A DNA stretch of 64,000 nt from CAZMSD01 sp964568855 (GTDB lineage: Bacteria; CAIWAD01). Position numbers and translations under genes: made by a program. The DNA is taken from NCBI GenBank assembly GCA_964568855.1, contig CAZMSD010000005.1:72775-136774 (forward strand), given 5' to 3'. This document shows positions 27,790-35,736 of this stretch, piece after piece (position 1 is the stretch's first letter; the number at the start of each line of letters is the position of its first letter). The notes below the pieces were generated by a model. That model was not told the DNA's origin and did not search any database. It worked only from the letters and a program-made list of their open reading frames with translations.

Positions 27790-28562
27790 GAGGCGACCTT
27801 CCCGCTGGGCGAGGCGACCCGCTCCTCAGGCGAATCGCACTCCGCGCCGGCTGCGCCTCCTTCCGCATCCGCCGCCGGGGACTGCAGTCCCTGCTCCCCA
27901 CGGCGCCGGCCGCGTCGCTGGCGAGCCTCCTCTCGAGCCTGCCGGCGGGCCCGGCGCAACTCGCTCCGGTGCTGCGGGTAGCGGAAGGCGTAGATCACAA
28001 AGGTATAGATGGTCAGTACCGTGGAAAGCAGGAAACCGCCGCCGATCAGCGGCAGCACGCCCTCCGAGCCCAGCAGCTGAATCAGCCAGGGCGGATGGGA
28101 GCTCAGGGTCTCCACCACGTTCAGGCGCAGCAGGGCCAGCAGAATGGTCACGAACTGGAAGGCGGTCTTCAATTTGCCGGCCCGGCTGAAGGCCAGCTCG
28201 ACGCCCCGGTACAGGCTGACGGCGGACATGCTGAGGATGCCCGCCTCGGCCACGCTGATCATCACGATGCAGGGCACGGCCAGCGGGATCTGCTGGCCCA
28301 GGTCACCCCTCATCAGCAGGGCGAAGAAGAGGGAAACGCTGAGCAGCTTGTCCGCCAGCGGATCGGCGAACTTGCCCCACTCCGACTCCTGCTGCAGCCA
28401 GCGCGCCAGGAAGCCGTCGAGCCAGTCGGTGGCGGAAGCAAGCACGAAGACGGCGGTGGCCAGCACGTGCAGCGTGGCGTATTCGCTGAAGAAGAGGATC
28501 AGGAAGGCCGGCACGAGCATGAAGCGCAGCATGGTCAGCATGTTGGGGATCGTGAACACCAT
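27786..28562 (-). CDS. pgsA: CDP-diacylglycerol-glycerol-3-phosphate 3-phosphatidyltransferase
   Basis: Membrane enzyme forming phosphatidylglycerol-phosphate. The CDP-alcohol phosphotransferase signature is complete: DWLDGFLARW, then GKFADPLADKLLS, with the expected four aspartates. The 258-residue protein is longer than usual because of an Arg/Glu/Gly-rich C-terminal tail of about 50 residues starting after AFRYPQHRSELRRARR. The tail ends by overlapping pgpA, so its low-complexity composition may reflect a secondary extension. Confidence 0.94.
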   Translation of the reverse strand: MVFTIPNMLTMLRFMLVPAFLILFFSEYATLHVLATAVFVLASATDWLDGFLARWLQQESEWGKFADPLADKLLSVSLFFALLMRGDLGQQIPLAVPCIVMISVAEAGILSMSAVSLYRGVELAFSRAGKLKTAFQFVTILLALLRLNVVETLSSHPPWLIQLLGSEGVLPLIGGGFLLSTVLTIYTFVIYAFRYPQHRSELRRARRQAREEARQRRGRRRGEQGLQSPAADAEGGAAGAECDSPEERVASPSGKVAS

Positions 28563-28569
28563 TCCGCTC

Positions 28570-29172
28570 CTACCGGATCCGTTCCCGGCCGTCCAGCGCG
28601 CGCACCAGTGTGAGCTGGTCCACGTAGTCCAGGTTGCCGCCCATGGGCACCCCGCGGGCCAGGCGGCTCACCCGCAGGTCCTGGTCTTCCAGCTTCCTCA
28701 GCAGATAGAGGGCCGTGGCGTCGCCTTCCACCGTGGCGTTGGTGGCCAGGATCACTTCCTTCACCTCGCCGCCGCGGATCCGCCGCAGCAGGTCTTCGAT
28801 CCGCAGGTCCTCGGGGCCCACTCCGTCCAGCGGCGAAAGCACCCCGCCGAGAACGTGATACACGCCGCGGTATTCGCCGGATCGTTCCAGGGCCAGCAGG
28901 TCGGAGAGCTGCTCCACCGCGCAGATCAGGCCGTGATCGCGTCTGGGATTGCTGCAGATTGCGCAGGGGTCTTCCTCGCAGAGGTTGCCGCAGACGCTGC
29001 AGAACCGGCTGCGCTCCACCACGGCGCGCAAGGCCTCCGCCAGCCGCAGGGTCGGTTCGCGCCCGCTGCCCAGGACGTGCATGGCCATTCTCAGCGCGGT
29101 CTTGCGCCCGATGCCCGGCAGCTTGCCGAACTCGGCTACCAGGGTTTCCAGGCTGGGAGTCAGCACCGTCAC
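28570..29172 (-). CDS. recR: Recombination protein RecR
   Basis: Acts with RecF/RecO to load RecA at gaps. The 200-residue protein has the N-terminal helix-hairpin-helix (FGKLPGIGRKTALRMAMH), the four-cysteine zinc finger (CSVCGNLCEEDPCAIC) and the Toprim domain (ICAVEQLSDLLALERSGEYRG). It overlaps ebfC by 4 nt in the classic dnaX-ebfC-recR order. The Val-Tyr-His at 28855 carries GTRWYAC. Confidence 0.97.
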   Translation of the reverse strand: MTVLTPSLETLVAEFGKLPGIGRKTALRMAMHVLGSGREPTLRLAEALRAVVERSRFCSVCGNLCEEDPCAICSNPRRDHGLICAVEQLSDLLALERSGEYRGVYHVLGGVLSPLDGVGPEDLRIEDLLRRIRGGEVKEVILATNATVEGDATALYLLRKLEDQDLRVSRLARGVPMGGNLDYVDQLTLVRALDGRERIR

Positions 29173-29480
29173 AACAGTCCCGCCGGCAGATCCACGCCGC
29201 CTGTCAGGCGCTTCATCTCCTCGTCGCCGATCCTGCGTCCCTCCTCGAGGGCGCGATTGATCGCGGTCACAAGCAGGTCCTCGAGCAGCTCGCGTTCCTC
29301 GCAGGCGCCCGGCTCGATCTTCAGGGATTTCAGCCGCTGGCCGCAGGTTGCCACCACCCGCACCGCGCCCTCCCCCGCCTCGGCCCGCACCTCGCGGCTC
29401 TCAAGCTCCGCGCGGAGCTCTTCCATGCGCTGCCGCATCTGCCGCGCCTGCACGATCAGTCCGCCCAGTCCGCCCTTCAT
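29169..29480 (-). CDS. ebfC: YbaB/EbfC nucleoid-associated protein
   Basis: A small DNA-binding dimer (103 residues) between dnaX and recR. The ATG at 29480 (MKGGLGGLIVQARQMRQRM) is chosen because GGAGGAAGC lies just upstream and the family starts with such a glycine-rich helix; the open frame to 29513 adds a non-conserved leader. The C-terminal VTAINRALEEGRRIGDEEMKRLTGG is family-like. EbfC proteins bind palindromic or bent DNA, but nothing here shows its target. Confidence 0.92.
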   Translation of the reverse strand: MKGGLGGLIVQARQMRQRMEELRAELESREVRAEAGEGAVRVVATCGQRLKSLKIEPGACEERELLEDLLVTAINRALEEGRRIGDEEMKRLTGGVDLPAGLL

Positions 29481-29523
29481 ACCGCTTCCTCCGCAGGCTC
29501 CGGGGACGCTCACCGCCCCAGTC

Positions 29524-31251
29524 TCAATTCAACAGCTTGCCGTCCACGCGCTTGAAAAGTTCCTCCACCAGCGGATGCTCGCCGCGCAGCTCCTCGAAGC
29601 GGCTCCGGCCGTCCAGGTGAGTGCGCCGGCTGTCGATGAAGCGCTCCCCGGGCACGAGCTCCCCTTCTTCCACGAGAATCCGCCGCGGCGCTTCCGGCAG
29701 ATCGGCCAGCAGTTCCGCCAGCAGGGCTTCCAGCTCGGGTTTCAGGCGACCGAACTGCTCGCGCGCCAGGGGAGTGCGAAAGAGTCCCTTGAGCACCAGT
29801 TCGCGATCCTGCAGGGCCACGGGCAGGAATTCTCCGAAGGTCTCGGCCAGGAAGGGCATGCGCTCGGCGACCTCGAAGCGCAGGCGCTCCCAGCGTTCTT
29901 TCACGAGCGCAAGCGGATCCGCGGCCGCGGCGGTGCCTGAGCCGGCTGTTTCCTTATCGGGGTGAGCGGGTTGCGTGACACTCTTCGCATCGTGCTCTAC
30001 GGACGAGGCCCCGGTCTCATTTCCTGCCGGCTTTTTTTTTTCGTCATCCCGGTCGGCACGCCTGTCACTCGCATCGGCTCCGGGATCGGCGTTTCCGGCT
30101 GTACCGCCCAGTGATCCCGGAGGCAGACCGGCCAGACTGCGCACCAGCTCCTGCACCTCGAGGTTTCGTTCCATGGCCACCAGCCGCAGCAGGGCCAGCT
30201 CGAAACGCAGCAGGGGATTGGCGCCCTTTTTCACCGCTTCGAGCTGCCCGCCGAGGAAAGTCAGCATGCGCAGCAGGTCCTGTTCGCCGAACTCCTCGAC
30301 GAAGGGCTGCAGCTCGGCCCGGTCCTCCTCGGGCAACTCGCAGAGTTCCCCGCCGGGCTCCACCTTGAGCAAAAGGAGGTTGCGCAACGTCTCCGCCACC
30401 TGCAGCAGGTACTCGCCCAGGTCGGCGCCGGAGGAGTTCAGCCCGCGGGCCAGGCGGAAAGCGCCCGCCGCTTCGCCCTCGCGGATGAAGGCCAGCAGCT
30501 CCAGCACCCCGCTGGGATCCGCCAGTCCCAGGGCCTGGAGCACTTCCTCGTGCGACACGCGCTCCTCGCTGAAGGAGAGCACCTGATCCAGCAGTGACTG
30601 GGCGTCGCGCAACCCTCCGTCCGCCCGTCTGGCGATCAGGCGCAGGGTGCGGGTCTCGATTTCGATCTCTTCGGCCTCGCAGACCCGGCCGAGGCTGCCC
30701 TCGATCTCCTCGAGCGAAAGCCGGTGGAAGTCGAAGCGCTGGCAGCGCGAGAGCACGGTCAGCGGGACCTTGTGCAGTTCGGTGGTGGCGAAGATGAAGA
30801 TCGTGTTGGGCGGCGGCTCCTCCAGCGTTTTCAACAGGGCGTTGAAGGCGCTGGTGGAGAGCATGTGCACTTCGTCGATGATGTAGACTTTGTAACGGTA
30901 CTCGCTGGGCCCGTACTTCACGTTGGCCCGCAGCTCTCGCACGTCGTTGACGCTGTTGTTGGAGGCCCCGTCGATCTCGATCACGTCGAAATTATTGCCC
31001 TCGGCGATTTCGCCGCAGCTGCGGCAGTCCCCGCAAGGTTCGGCGGTGGGTCCCCCCTCGCAGTTGAGACTCTTGGCCAGGATCCGCGCCACCGAGGTCT
31101 TGCCCACGCCGCGGGGCCCGGAGAAAATGTAGGCGTGGGCGATCCGCCGGCTGCGCACCGCGCTCTCAAGGGTGCGGGTGACCTGCGCCTGGCCGATCAC
31201 TTCCTGGAAGTTGCGGGGTCTCCATTTTCGAGCAAGAACGAGGTAGGACAT
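29524..31251 (-). CDS. dnaX: DNA polymerase III subunits tau/gamma
   Basis: The clamp-loader ATPase. The 575-residue tau form has Walker A SGPRGVGKTSVARILAK, zinc-binding cysteines around LNCEGG and EPCGDCRSCGE, Walker B YIIDEVHMLS, and SRC motif VLSRCQRFDF. After the lid, a charged low-complexity linker carries a run of ten A residues encoding E404-K405-K406-K407. A -1 slip there gives a 411-residue gamma form ending AGRK-stop. The C-terminal tau domain starts near residue 440. It heads dnaX-ebfC-recR. Confidence 0.97.
   Translation of the reverse strand: MSYLVLARKWRPRNFQEVIGQAQVTRTLESAVRSRRIAHAYIFSGPRGVGKTSVARILAKSLNCEGGPTAEPCGDCRSCGEIAEGNNFDVIEIDGASNNSVNDVRELRANVKYGPSEYRYKVYIIDEVHMLSTSAFNALLKTLEEPPPNTIFIFATTELHKVPLTVLSRCQRFDFHRLSLEEIEGSLGRVCEAEEIEIETRTLRLIARRADGGLRDAQSLLDQVLSFSEERVSHEEVLQALGLADPSGVLELLAFIREGEAAGAFRLARGLNSSGADLGEYLLQVAETLRNLLLLKVEPGGELCELPEEDRAELQPFVEEFGEQDLLRMLTFLGGQLEAVKKGANPLLRFELALLRLVAMERNLEVQELVRSLAGLPPGSLGGTAGNADPGADASDRRADRDDEKKKPAGNETGASSVEHDAKSVTQPAHPDKETAGSGTAAAADPLALVKERWERLRFEVAERMPFLAETFGEFLPVALQDRELVLKGLFRTPLAREQFGRLKPELEALLAELLADLPEAPRRILVEEGELVPGERFIDSRRTHLDGRSRFEELRGEHPLVEELFKRVDGKLLN
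30032..30041 (-). promoter_or_regulatory. A10 slippery site within dnaX for tau/gamma production
   Basis: The coding strand reads G-A10-G (codons GAA AAA AAA AAG). Adding one A, or a -1 ribosomal slip, shifts reading to GCC GGC AGG AAA TGA, ending translation four codons later. That truncation falls after the three clamp-loader domains, as in gamma of E. coli (A AAA AAG) and the A9 transcriptional slippage of Thermus dnaX. A homopolymer this long is unusual in such G+C-rich DNA. Confidence 0.75.
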
Positions 31252-31274
31252 GCGATTCGGCTCCGCCTGTGTTG

Positions 31275-31298
31275 CCGGGGCTCCGCGAAAAGCCCCGG
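31275..31298 (-). terminator. Hairpin between the SRP RNA and dnaX
   Basis: CCGGGGCT (31275-31282) and AGCCCCGG (31291-31298) form a perfect 8-bp stem with an 8-nt loop, downstream of the SRP RNA on the minus strand. No T-tract follows, so it could be a 3' end or processing structure for the RNA or a leader element of dnaX, rather than a classic terminator. Confidence 0.45.
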
Positions 31299-31333
31299 TC
31301 CCTGGAGTCCGACCACCGGGCTCCTAAAGGAAA

Positions 31334-31459
31334 CCGGCCGAATGCAGATGACGGAAAGTCCGCGGCACAAGCCAGTATTGCTTACCGCTGCTACCTTCCG
31401 GTCCTGACGGGGTTTCGCAACCTGTCATTGCGCGGCCCTCGTCATCTGCACCCGGCCGG
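31334..31459 (-). ncRNA. ffs: Signal recognition particle RNA, small bacterial type
   Basis: Read on the minus strand, the segment around 31381-31412 contains CGTCAGGACCGGAAGGTAGC, the near-invariant SRP domain IV core. It sits in a long hairpin whose ends pair: the 5' strand CCGGCCGGGTGCAGATGAC (31459-31441) with the 3' strand GTCATCTGCATTCGGCCGG (31352-31334), with two G-U pairs. About 126 nt and no Alu domain, so it is the 4.5S type that binds Ffh. It lies directly upstream of dnaX, a common location. Confidence 0.95.
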
Positions 31460-31565
31460 CGGAAAGATTGTGCCGCACAATATAGAAATTGGCGTCGGCG
31501 AAGTGGAGCGGAATGCGCGGTCCGGAATCCTCGAGAACGTACGCATTGCGCGAATCGGGAGGATC

Positions 31566-32336
31566 ATGGAGACCGGATCGCTGTACGCGGCGGGACTCGA
31601 GACCTTGCGCCGGGAGCGGGTGGAGGGGCGGATCCAGGTGCTGCTGGTGGACGCCGACGACACCCTCTGGGAGAACATGCGCTGGTTCGAGGAGGCCATG
31701 GAGCGCTACGCGGAGGCGGCGAGGAGCCTGGGTCGCCGACGGGTCGCGGCGCTGGAGCACCTGCTGGCCATCGAGCGTCGTAATACAAAGACCGAGGGCT
31801 ACGGCAGCCGGCGCTTCGAGCGCAGCCTGCTGCAGGCCCTGCGCGAGCTGGCCGGGGAGGCGGGGGCCGAGCTGGAGGACCGGGACCTGGAGCCCGTGCA
31901 GCGGGCCTGCGAGTCCATCAGGAAGCATCCCATCCGGCTGCTGAAAGGCGTGCGGAGGCTGCTGCCCCGCCTGGCCGCCCGGCACACGCTCTGGCTGGTG
32001 AGCAAGGGAGAAGATGCCGAGCAATGGGACAAGATCAGGCGCAGCGGCCTGGAAGAGCACTTCGAGGAGATCCACATCTGCTTCGAGAAGAACAGCGAAT
32101 TCTACGGGGGGCTGCTGCGCAGGATCCGAGAGAACGGCAACCTGAACGGGGCGGTAGTCTGGATGATCGGCAACAGTCCCCGTTCGGACATCGAGGCGGC
32201 AGGGGCCGCCGGCCTGGGCACGATCTGGATTCCGCACCACAGCACCTGGCGGCTCGAGGAGGAGCTGCGGGGAGCGGATCTGCGCGCCGACGCGACGCTC
32301 AACGACTTCGGGGAACTGGAGAGCTTGTTTCTCTAA
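31566..32336 (+). CDS. HAD-superfamily hydrolase
   Basis: A 256-residue phosphatase-like protein on the plus strand. The ATG at 31566 follows GGGAGGATC. Motif I is VDADDTLWEN (nucleophile and acid/base aspartates, DxDxT), motif II is near TLWLVSKGED, the motif III lysine is probably in HICFEKNSEF, and motif IV is MIGNSPRSDIEAAGAAG. The order and spacing fit a YjjG-like HAD phosphatase with a helical cap. The substrate is unknown. It starts 107 bp beyond the 5' end of the SRP RNA, divergently. Its single GTRWYAC (31780) falls in an Arg-Asn-Thr stretch using CGT AAT ACA. Confidence 0.88.
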   Translation: METGSLYAAGLETLRRERVEGRIQVLLVDADDTLWENMRWFEEAMERYAEAARSLGRRRVAALEHLLAIERRNTKTEGYGSRRFERSLLQALRELAGEAGAELEDRDLEPVQRACESIRKHPIRLLKGVRRLLPRLAARHTLWLVSKGEDAEQWDKIRRSGLEEHFEEIHICFEKNSEFYGGLLRRIRENGNLNGAVVWMIGNSPRSDIEAAGAAGLGTIWIPHHSTWRLEEELRGADLRADATLNDFGELESLFL

Positions 32337-32351
32337 CGGATTCTCGAGATC

Positions 32352-32933
32352 TCAGCGGACCTTGGCCCTGACGATCCAGGCTTCCCGATAGCCCAGGCGC
32401 ATGGCCCGGCGCTTTAGCTCCTCGGCCTCTTCGCGGCGAGGAACATTCCCCACCCGCACTTTGTAGTTCGGCGGATCCCAGACCACGTTCACCGGCTCCC
32501 CGGCGAAAAGGTAGAGGGCCTGCGCGCGCAGCTCCTCGGCCTGCTCCGAGCTGGTGGTGGTGATCAGCTGGACCTGGAAGCCCTCGCGCAGGGGCATGGT
32601 GGGAGCCTCTTCCTCCAGGGCCTCCGGCAGGTTCAGGTCTTCCGCGCCGGCGGGATCCGCCGCCAGTTCCTCCGCCGCCGCCGCGGTGTCGAAATCGCGG
32701 GGCACGAAGACCAGTTCCTCGAGGGGCAGCAGGAAGGGATCGAAGTCTTCATCCTGAGGGACCGGGGCGGCGGGATCGACGGCCTGCGCTGCAACCGCTT
32801 CCGCCAGGGTATCGGCCGCCGCCGCGGTTGTCGTCGCCCCTTCCGGCGAGACGGCGGGTCGCAGGCAGCCGCTGCAGAGGGACAGGGACAGGAGGGCACC
32901 CGCCCGGGCCAGTTTCACCGTTTGCCGCCTCAT
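32352..32933 (-). CDS. SPOR-domain lipoprotein
   Basis: A 193-residue protein with a lipoprotein signal (ALLSLSLCSGC, lipid-modified Cys about residue 23), an acidic Ala/Pro/Glu-rich spacer, and a C-terminal SPOR domain. The SPOR domain shows GFQVQLITTTSSEQAEELR, VNVVWDPPNYKVRVGNVPRR and EAEELKRRAMRLGYREAWIV. SPOR domains bind denuded glycan strands of peptidoglycan, often at division sites. The ATG overlaps the preceding Bat-operon gene by 4 nt, making it the last gene of that operon. It converges with the HAD gene, 15 nt away. Confidence 0.9.
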   Translation of the reverse strand: MRRQTVKLARAGALLSLSLCSGCLRPAVSPEGATTTAAAADTLAEAVAAQAVDPAAPVPQDEDFDPFLLPLEELVFVPRDFDTAAAAEELAADPAGAEDLNLPEALEEEAPTMPLREGFQVQLITTTSSEQAEELRAQALYLFAGEPVNVVWDPPNYKVRVGNVPRREEAEELKRRAMRLGYREAWIVRAKVR

Positions 32934-33868
32934 TGCAGCTCTCCCTTGATGATGGATTCAAGCGCATCCGCGGGACACCATCCCGCGCGACCGTCGGGCA
33001 GCAGTACTTCCAGCCAGGCCGTCTCGCCTTCAGCGTCCGCTTCCCGGCCCAGCAGCACCCGCGTTCCCTCGTGCAGGTCGAAGAGTTCCTGCGCCCCGGC
33101 GCTCGGCGCGGATTGGATCACGACCTTCTCAGCCAGGATTACGGCGTCGCGCTCGCCGTCGAGTTTGCGCACCTGGGCCCACAGGAAGGTCAGGCTGCCC
33201 AGCGCCAGAATCAGCCAGGAAAGTAGCAGAATCCGCAGAAATGGCGTGGCCCGGCGCCCCGGAAGATAAGCCTTCCTGGCGAGGCCCAGGGCCAGCAGGC
33301 CGCAGAACAGCAGCAGGGCCCAGGCGGGCAGGTCGCGCGAAACGGCGCGAAAGGCCAGGTCCAGCCAGTCCCAGAGCGGCAGCCGCACCGGCTGTTCCAG
33401 CTCGTCGGCCAGCAGTGAGCGGGCCACCTGCAGGTTCTTGCGGACGTCGCGGTCGAAGGGTTCCAGGCGGGCGGCGCGCTCCCAGTTGAGAATCGCCCGG
33501 CCCAGACGGCCGGACTTGAAGTGGGCGTTACCCAGGTTGAGATATAGCTCGAGCCCGGAGTAGCCTTCGCCCGACAGATCCTCCCACAGGTCTACGGCGG
33601 CGGACCAGTCGCCGGCCTCGTAGGCCCGGCAGGCCTCGGCGAAACGTTCCTCCGCCGCCGGAATCCTCGACGACGCTGAGCTTTTCGGAACCGGTCCGGA
33701 CTTATCCCGCTGCTCCAGGCCGGCCAACTCGACGCCGGCGACCGCCGGCTTCCGGGCGTCCGCCGGTCCGCCGAAGAACAGCAGGCCCAGCCAGCCGCAG
33801 AGAAAAAGTATCCCGCCGAAAGCGGCCCTTCGGATCGCAGGCCGTCCGCCACGCTCGTGGAGGATCAT
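32930..33868 (-). CDS. batE: BatE-like TPR and SH3 membrane protein
   Basis: A 312-residue envelope protein. The ATG at 33868 overlaps the BatD stop (ATGA); the open frame beyond it is BatD sequence in another frame. There is an N-terminal hydrophobic segment (FGGILFLCGWLGLLFFGG), TPR-like repeats (ACRAYEAGDWSAAVDLWEDL, LYLNLGNAHFKSGRLGRAI, NWERAARLEPFD), two further transmembrane segments near LPAWALLLFCGLLALGLA and ILLLSWLILALGSLTFLW, and a C-terminal SH3-like part (LHEGTRVLLG, WLEVLLPDGRAGWCP). This matches BatE of Bacteroidetes aerotolerance operons. Confidence 0.85.
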   Translation of the reverse strand: MILHERGGRPAIRRAAFGGILFLCGWLGLLFFGGPADARKPAVAGVELAGLEQRDKSGPVPKSSASSRIPAAEERFAEACRAYEAGDWSAAVDLWEDLSGEGYSGLELYLNLGNAHFKSGRLGRAILNWERAARLEPFDRDVRKNLQVARSLLADELEQPVRLPLWDWLDLAFRAVSRDLPAWALLLFCGLLALGLARKAYLPGRRATPFLRILLLSWLILALGSLTFLWAQVRKLDGERDAVILAEKVVIQSAPSAGAQELFDLHEGTRVLLGREADAEGETAWLEVLLPDGRAGWCPADALESIIKGELQ

Positions 33869-35736
33869 CGCTGCACCTCCTTCAGCTCGCGGTCCAGCGT
33901 TTCCAACACGGCCTTCATCTCCCGCGCAGGAAGTTTCCCGGCCGCGCCGCGGCCGTAGAGCGCCTGGTCCAGCCGCCGCCCGAGTTCGCCCGCGCGATCG
34001 AGGGTTTCCCGTGACACACCGGCCGCCGCCAGCTCCTCCAAGGCCTGCTCCAGTACCAGTCCCGCGGGTGCGCGGTTCAACTGGTCGGCCAGGTAGCGTT
34101 CCAGCAGTTTCGCCAGCGCGGCACACTGCTCGCGTGTGGGCGCCTCGCCCGCGTCCTGCTTTCCGCGCAGAGCCTTCAGCACGCGCAGCGCCCGGGACAG
34201 GGCCCTGCGCCTCCGCAGCTCGGGACTGTCCGCCGCCAGCCTCTCCCTGCGACGGGAATGGGCCCAGGCGGCCAGCGGCAGGACCCAGACCAGCAGCAGC
34301 GCGACCCGCCAGGCCGGTTGCGCCGCCAGCGGCCGGGTTTCCGGATCCAGCCGCGCCGGCGGATCGAGAATGTGACGGATGTCGCTGCCGTAGGAGCGCA
34401 CGCGCTCGGCGCCCAGCAGCAGCGGTCCACCGCCGCCGGGCAGGTAGTCCTCGCCGCGCAGGACGCGGACGGCCCAGGGTCCCGCCCGGCGAACTACGTA
34501 CTTCCCGCGCCGCGGATCGTAATACACGAAACGCAGGGTGTCGATCTTCTGCTCGCCGGGAGCCCGGGGCACCAGCAGGGTCTTGAAGGTGCGCGATCCT
34601 CTGACGGCTCCTTGCGAAGCCTTGAGGCTCTGCTCAACCTGCGTGTCGTAGCGCTCGAAATCGGGGGAGAGCTCGAGTTCGGGCTCCGGCAGCAGGCGGA
34701 TGTTGCCGCTGCCCGAAACGGTGGCGCTGAAGGTGAGGGCCTCGCCCGCGTCCAGCTCCTCGCGATCAGGTCCGGCGCGCAGTTTGAAATTGCCCACCGC
34801 CCCGCTGAAGCCCTCGGGAGCTCCCGGCGGCAGGGGCTGCACCTCCAGTTTCAGGGGCCGGCTGGCCAGGGTAAGGGACTTGGTGCGCTGCCCGAAAATG
34901 GAGGAGTCGAAGAAATCCGCGAAGGGATCGCGCCTGCGGCGATTCCGGCGCGAGTCCTGATCGACCACGCTCACGCTGCAGGTCACCGGTTCCAGGGTGA
35001 TCTCGCCGGCTCGCGTGGGAAAGAGGGCCAGCTCGAGCAGCACGGCGCTGTTCCAGGTGTTTCCCCGCCACTCTTCCTGCCGCACTTCGGGTTGGCGGAT
35101 CTCGGGGAACTTCTCGATCAGGAATCCGCCCGCCCGCTCCAGCCGCGGAGGTTCGTAGCGCTCGATCTGGGTGTTGAAATAGAGCTTGAAGCGCAGGTGA
35201 ACCGGCTCTCCCACCACCGGCCGGGAATTGTCCACCACGGCACGCAGGTGGACCTCCCCCGCGGTCGCGGTCTTCCGGCCCGGATCGGCGGATCCCGCGG
35301 AGGCCTTCACCTTGCGGGGCGCGGTGCTGTATGTTTCTCCATCCATCCTGGCGCTGGCCGGACCGATCACCAGGTCCCCGGCCTGCACCCGCAGGAGCTG
35401 GTAGGTCCAGCGCCGTTCGTGGCTCACCCGGCTGTTGACGATGTTGGTGCTGCTGCTGATGCTGGGCCCGCCGACCACCCGGAAGCCCTTGAAATCCGGG
35501 GCGCTCAGGCCGGTGGAAGACGGAATCCGGCTCGCGGACTTGAGCACGAAGGACAACTGCAGCGTGCTGCCCTGATCCAACAGCTCGCTGCGGAAGCTGG
35601 CCGCCTTAAGCGGCGGGCAAAACAGGAGTATCACAAGGATCCACAGCACCGACAGGGCGGAGGATCGCTGAACGGAGCTTCGAGGTCCGCGGCGGCCCGA
35701 AAGATCCGAAGCATTCCACCGGGGTATTGAAATCAC
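33865..35736 (-). CDS. batD: BatD family protein
   Basis: A 623-residue exported membrane protein. It has an N-terminal hydrophobic signal (ALSVLWILVILLFCPPLKAASF), then repeated beta-sandwich segments typical of BatD: QLSFVLKSASRI, GEPVHLRFKLYFNT, GEALTFSATVSGSGNIRLLP. A transmembrane helix near RVALLLVWVLPLAAWAHSRR precedes a cytoplasmic helical tail. BatD belongs to the Bacteroides aerotolerance set whose molecular role is unsettled (redox homeostasis or envelope complex assembly). It overlaps both neighbours by 4 nt. Confidence 0.9.
   Translation of the reverse strand: MISIPRWNASDLSGRRGPRSSVQRSSALSVLWILVILLFCPPLKAASFRSELLDQGSTLQLSFVLKSASRIPSSTGLSAPDFKGFRVVGGPSISSSTNIVNSRVSHERRWTYQLLRVQAGDLVIGPASARMDGETYSTAPRKVKASAGSADPGRKTATAGEVHLRAVVDNSRPVVGEPVHLRFKLYFNTQIERYEPPRLERAGGFLIEKFPEIRQPEVRQEEWRGNTWNSAVLLELALFPTRAGEITLEPVTCSVSVVDQDSRRNRRRRDPFADFFDSSIFGQRTKSLTLASRPLKLEVQPLPPGAPEGFSGAVGNFKLRAGPDREELDAGEALTFSATVSGSGNIRLLPEPELELSPDFERYDTQVEQSLKASQGAVRGSRTFKTLLVPRAPGEQKIDTLRFVYYDPRRGKYVVRRAGPWAVRVLRGEDYLPGGGGPLLLGAERVRSYGSDIRHILDPPARLDPETRPLAAQPAWRVALLLVWVLPLAAWAHSRRRERLAADSPELRRRRALSRALRVLKALRGKQDAGEAPTREQCAALAKLLERYLADQLNRAPAGLVLEQALEELAAAGVSRETLDRAGELGRRLDQALYGRGAAGKLPAREMKAVLETLDRELKEVQR

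Noticed and set aside
30032..30041. The dnaX A10 run as a sequencing error
   Set aside because: The reading frame stays open through it to a full-length tau, and the run sits where known tau/gamma slippage occurs.
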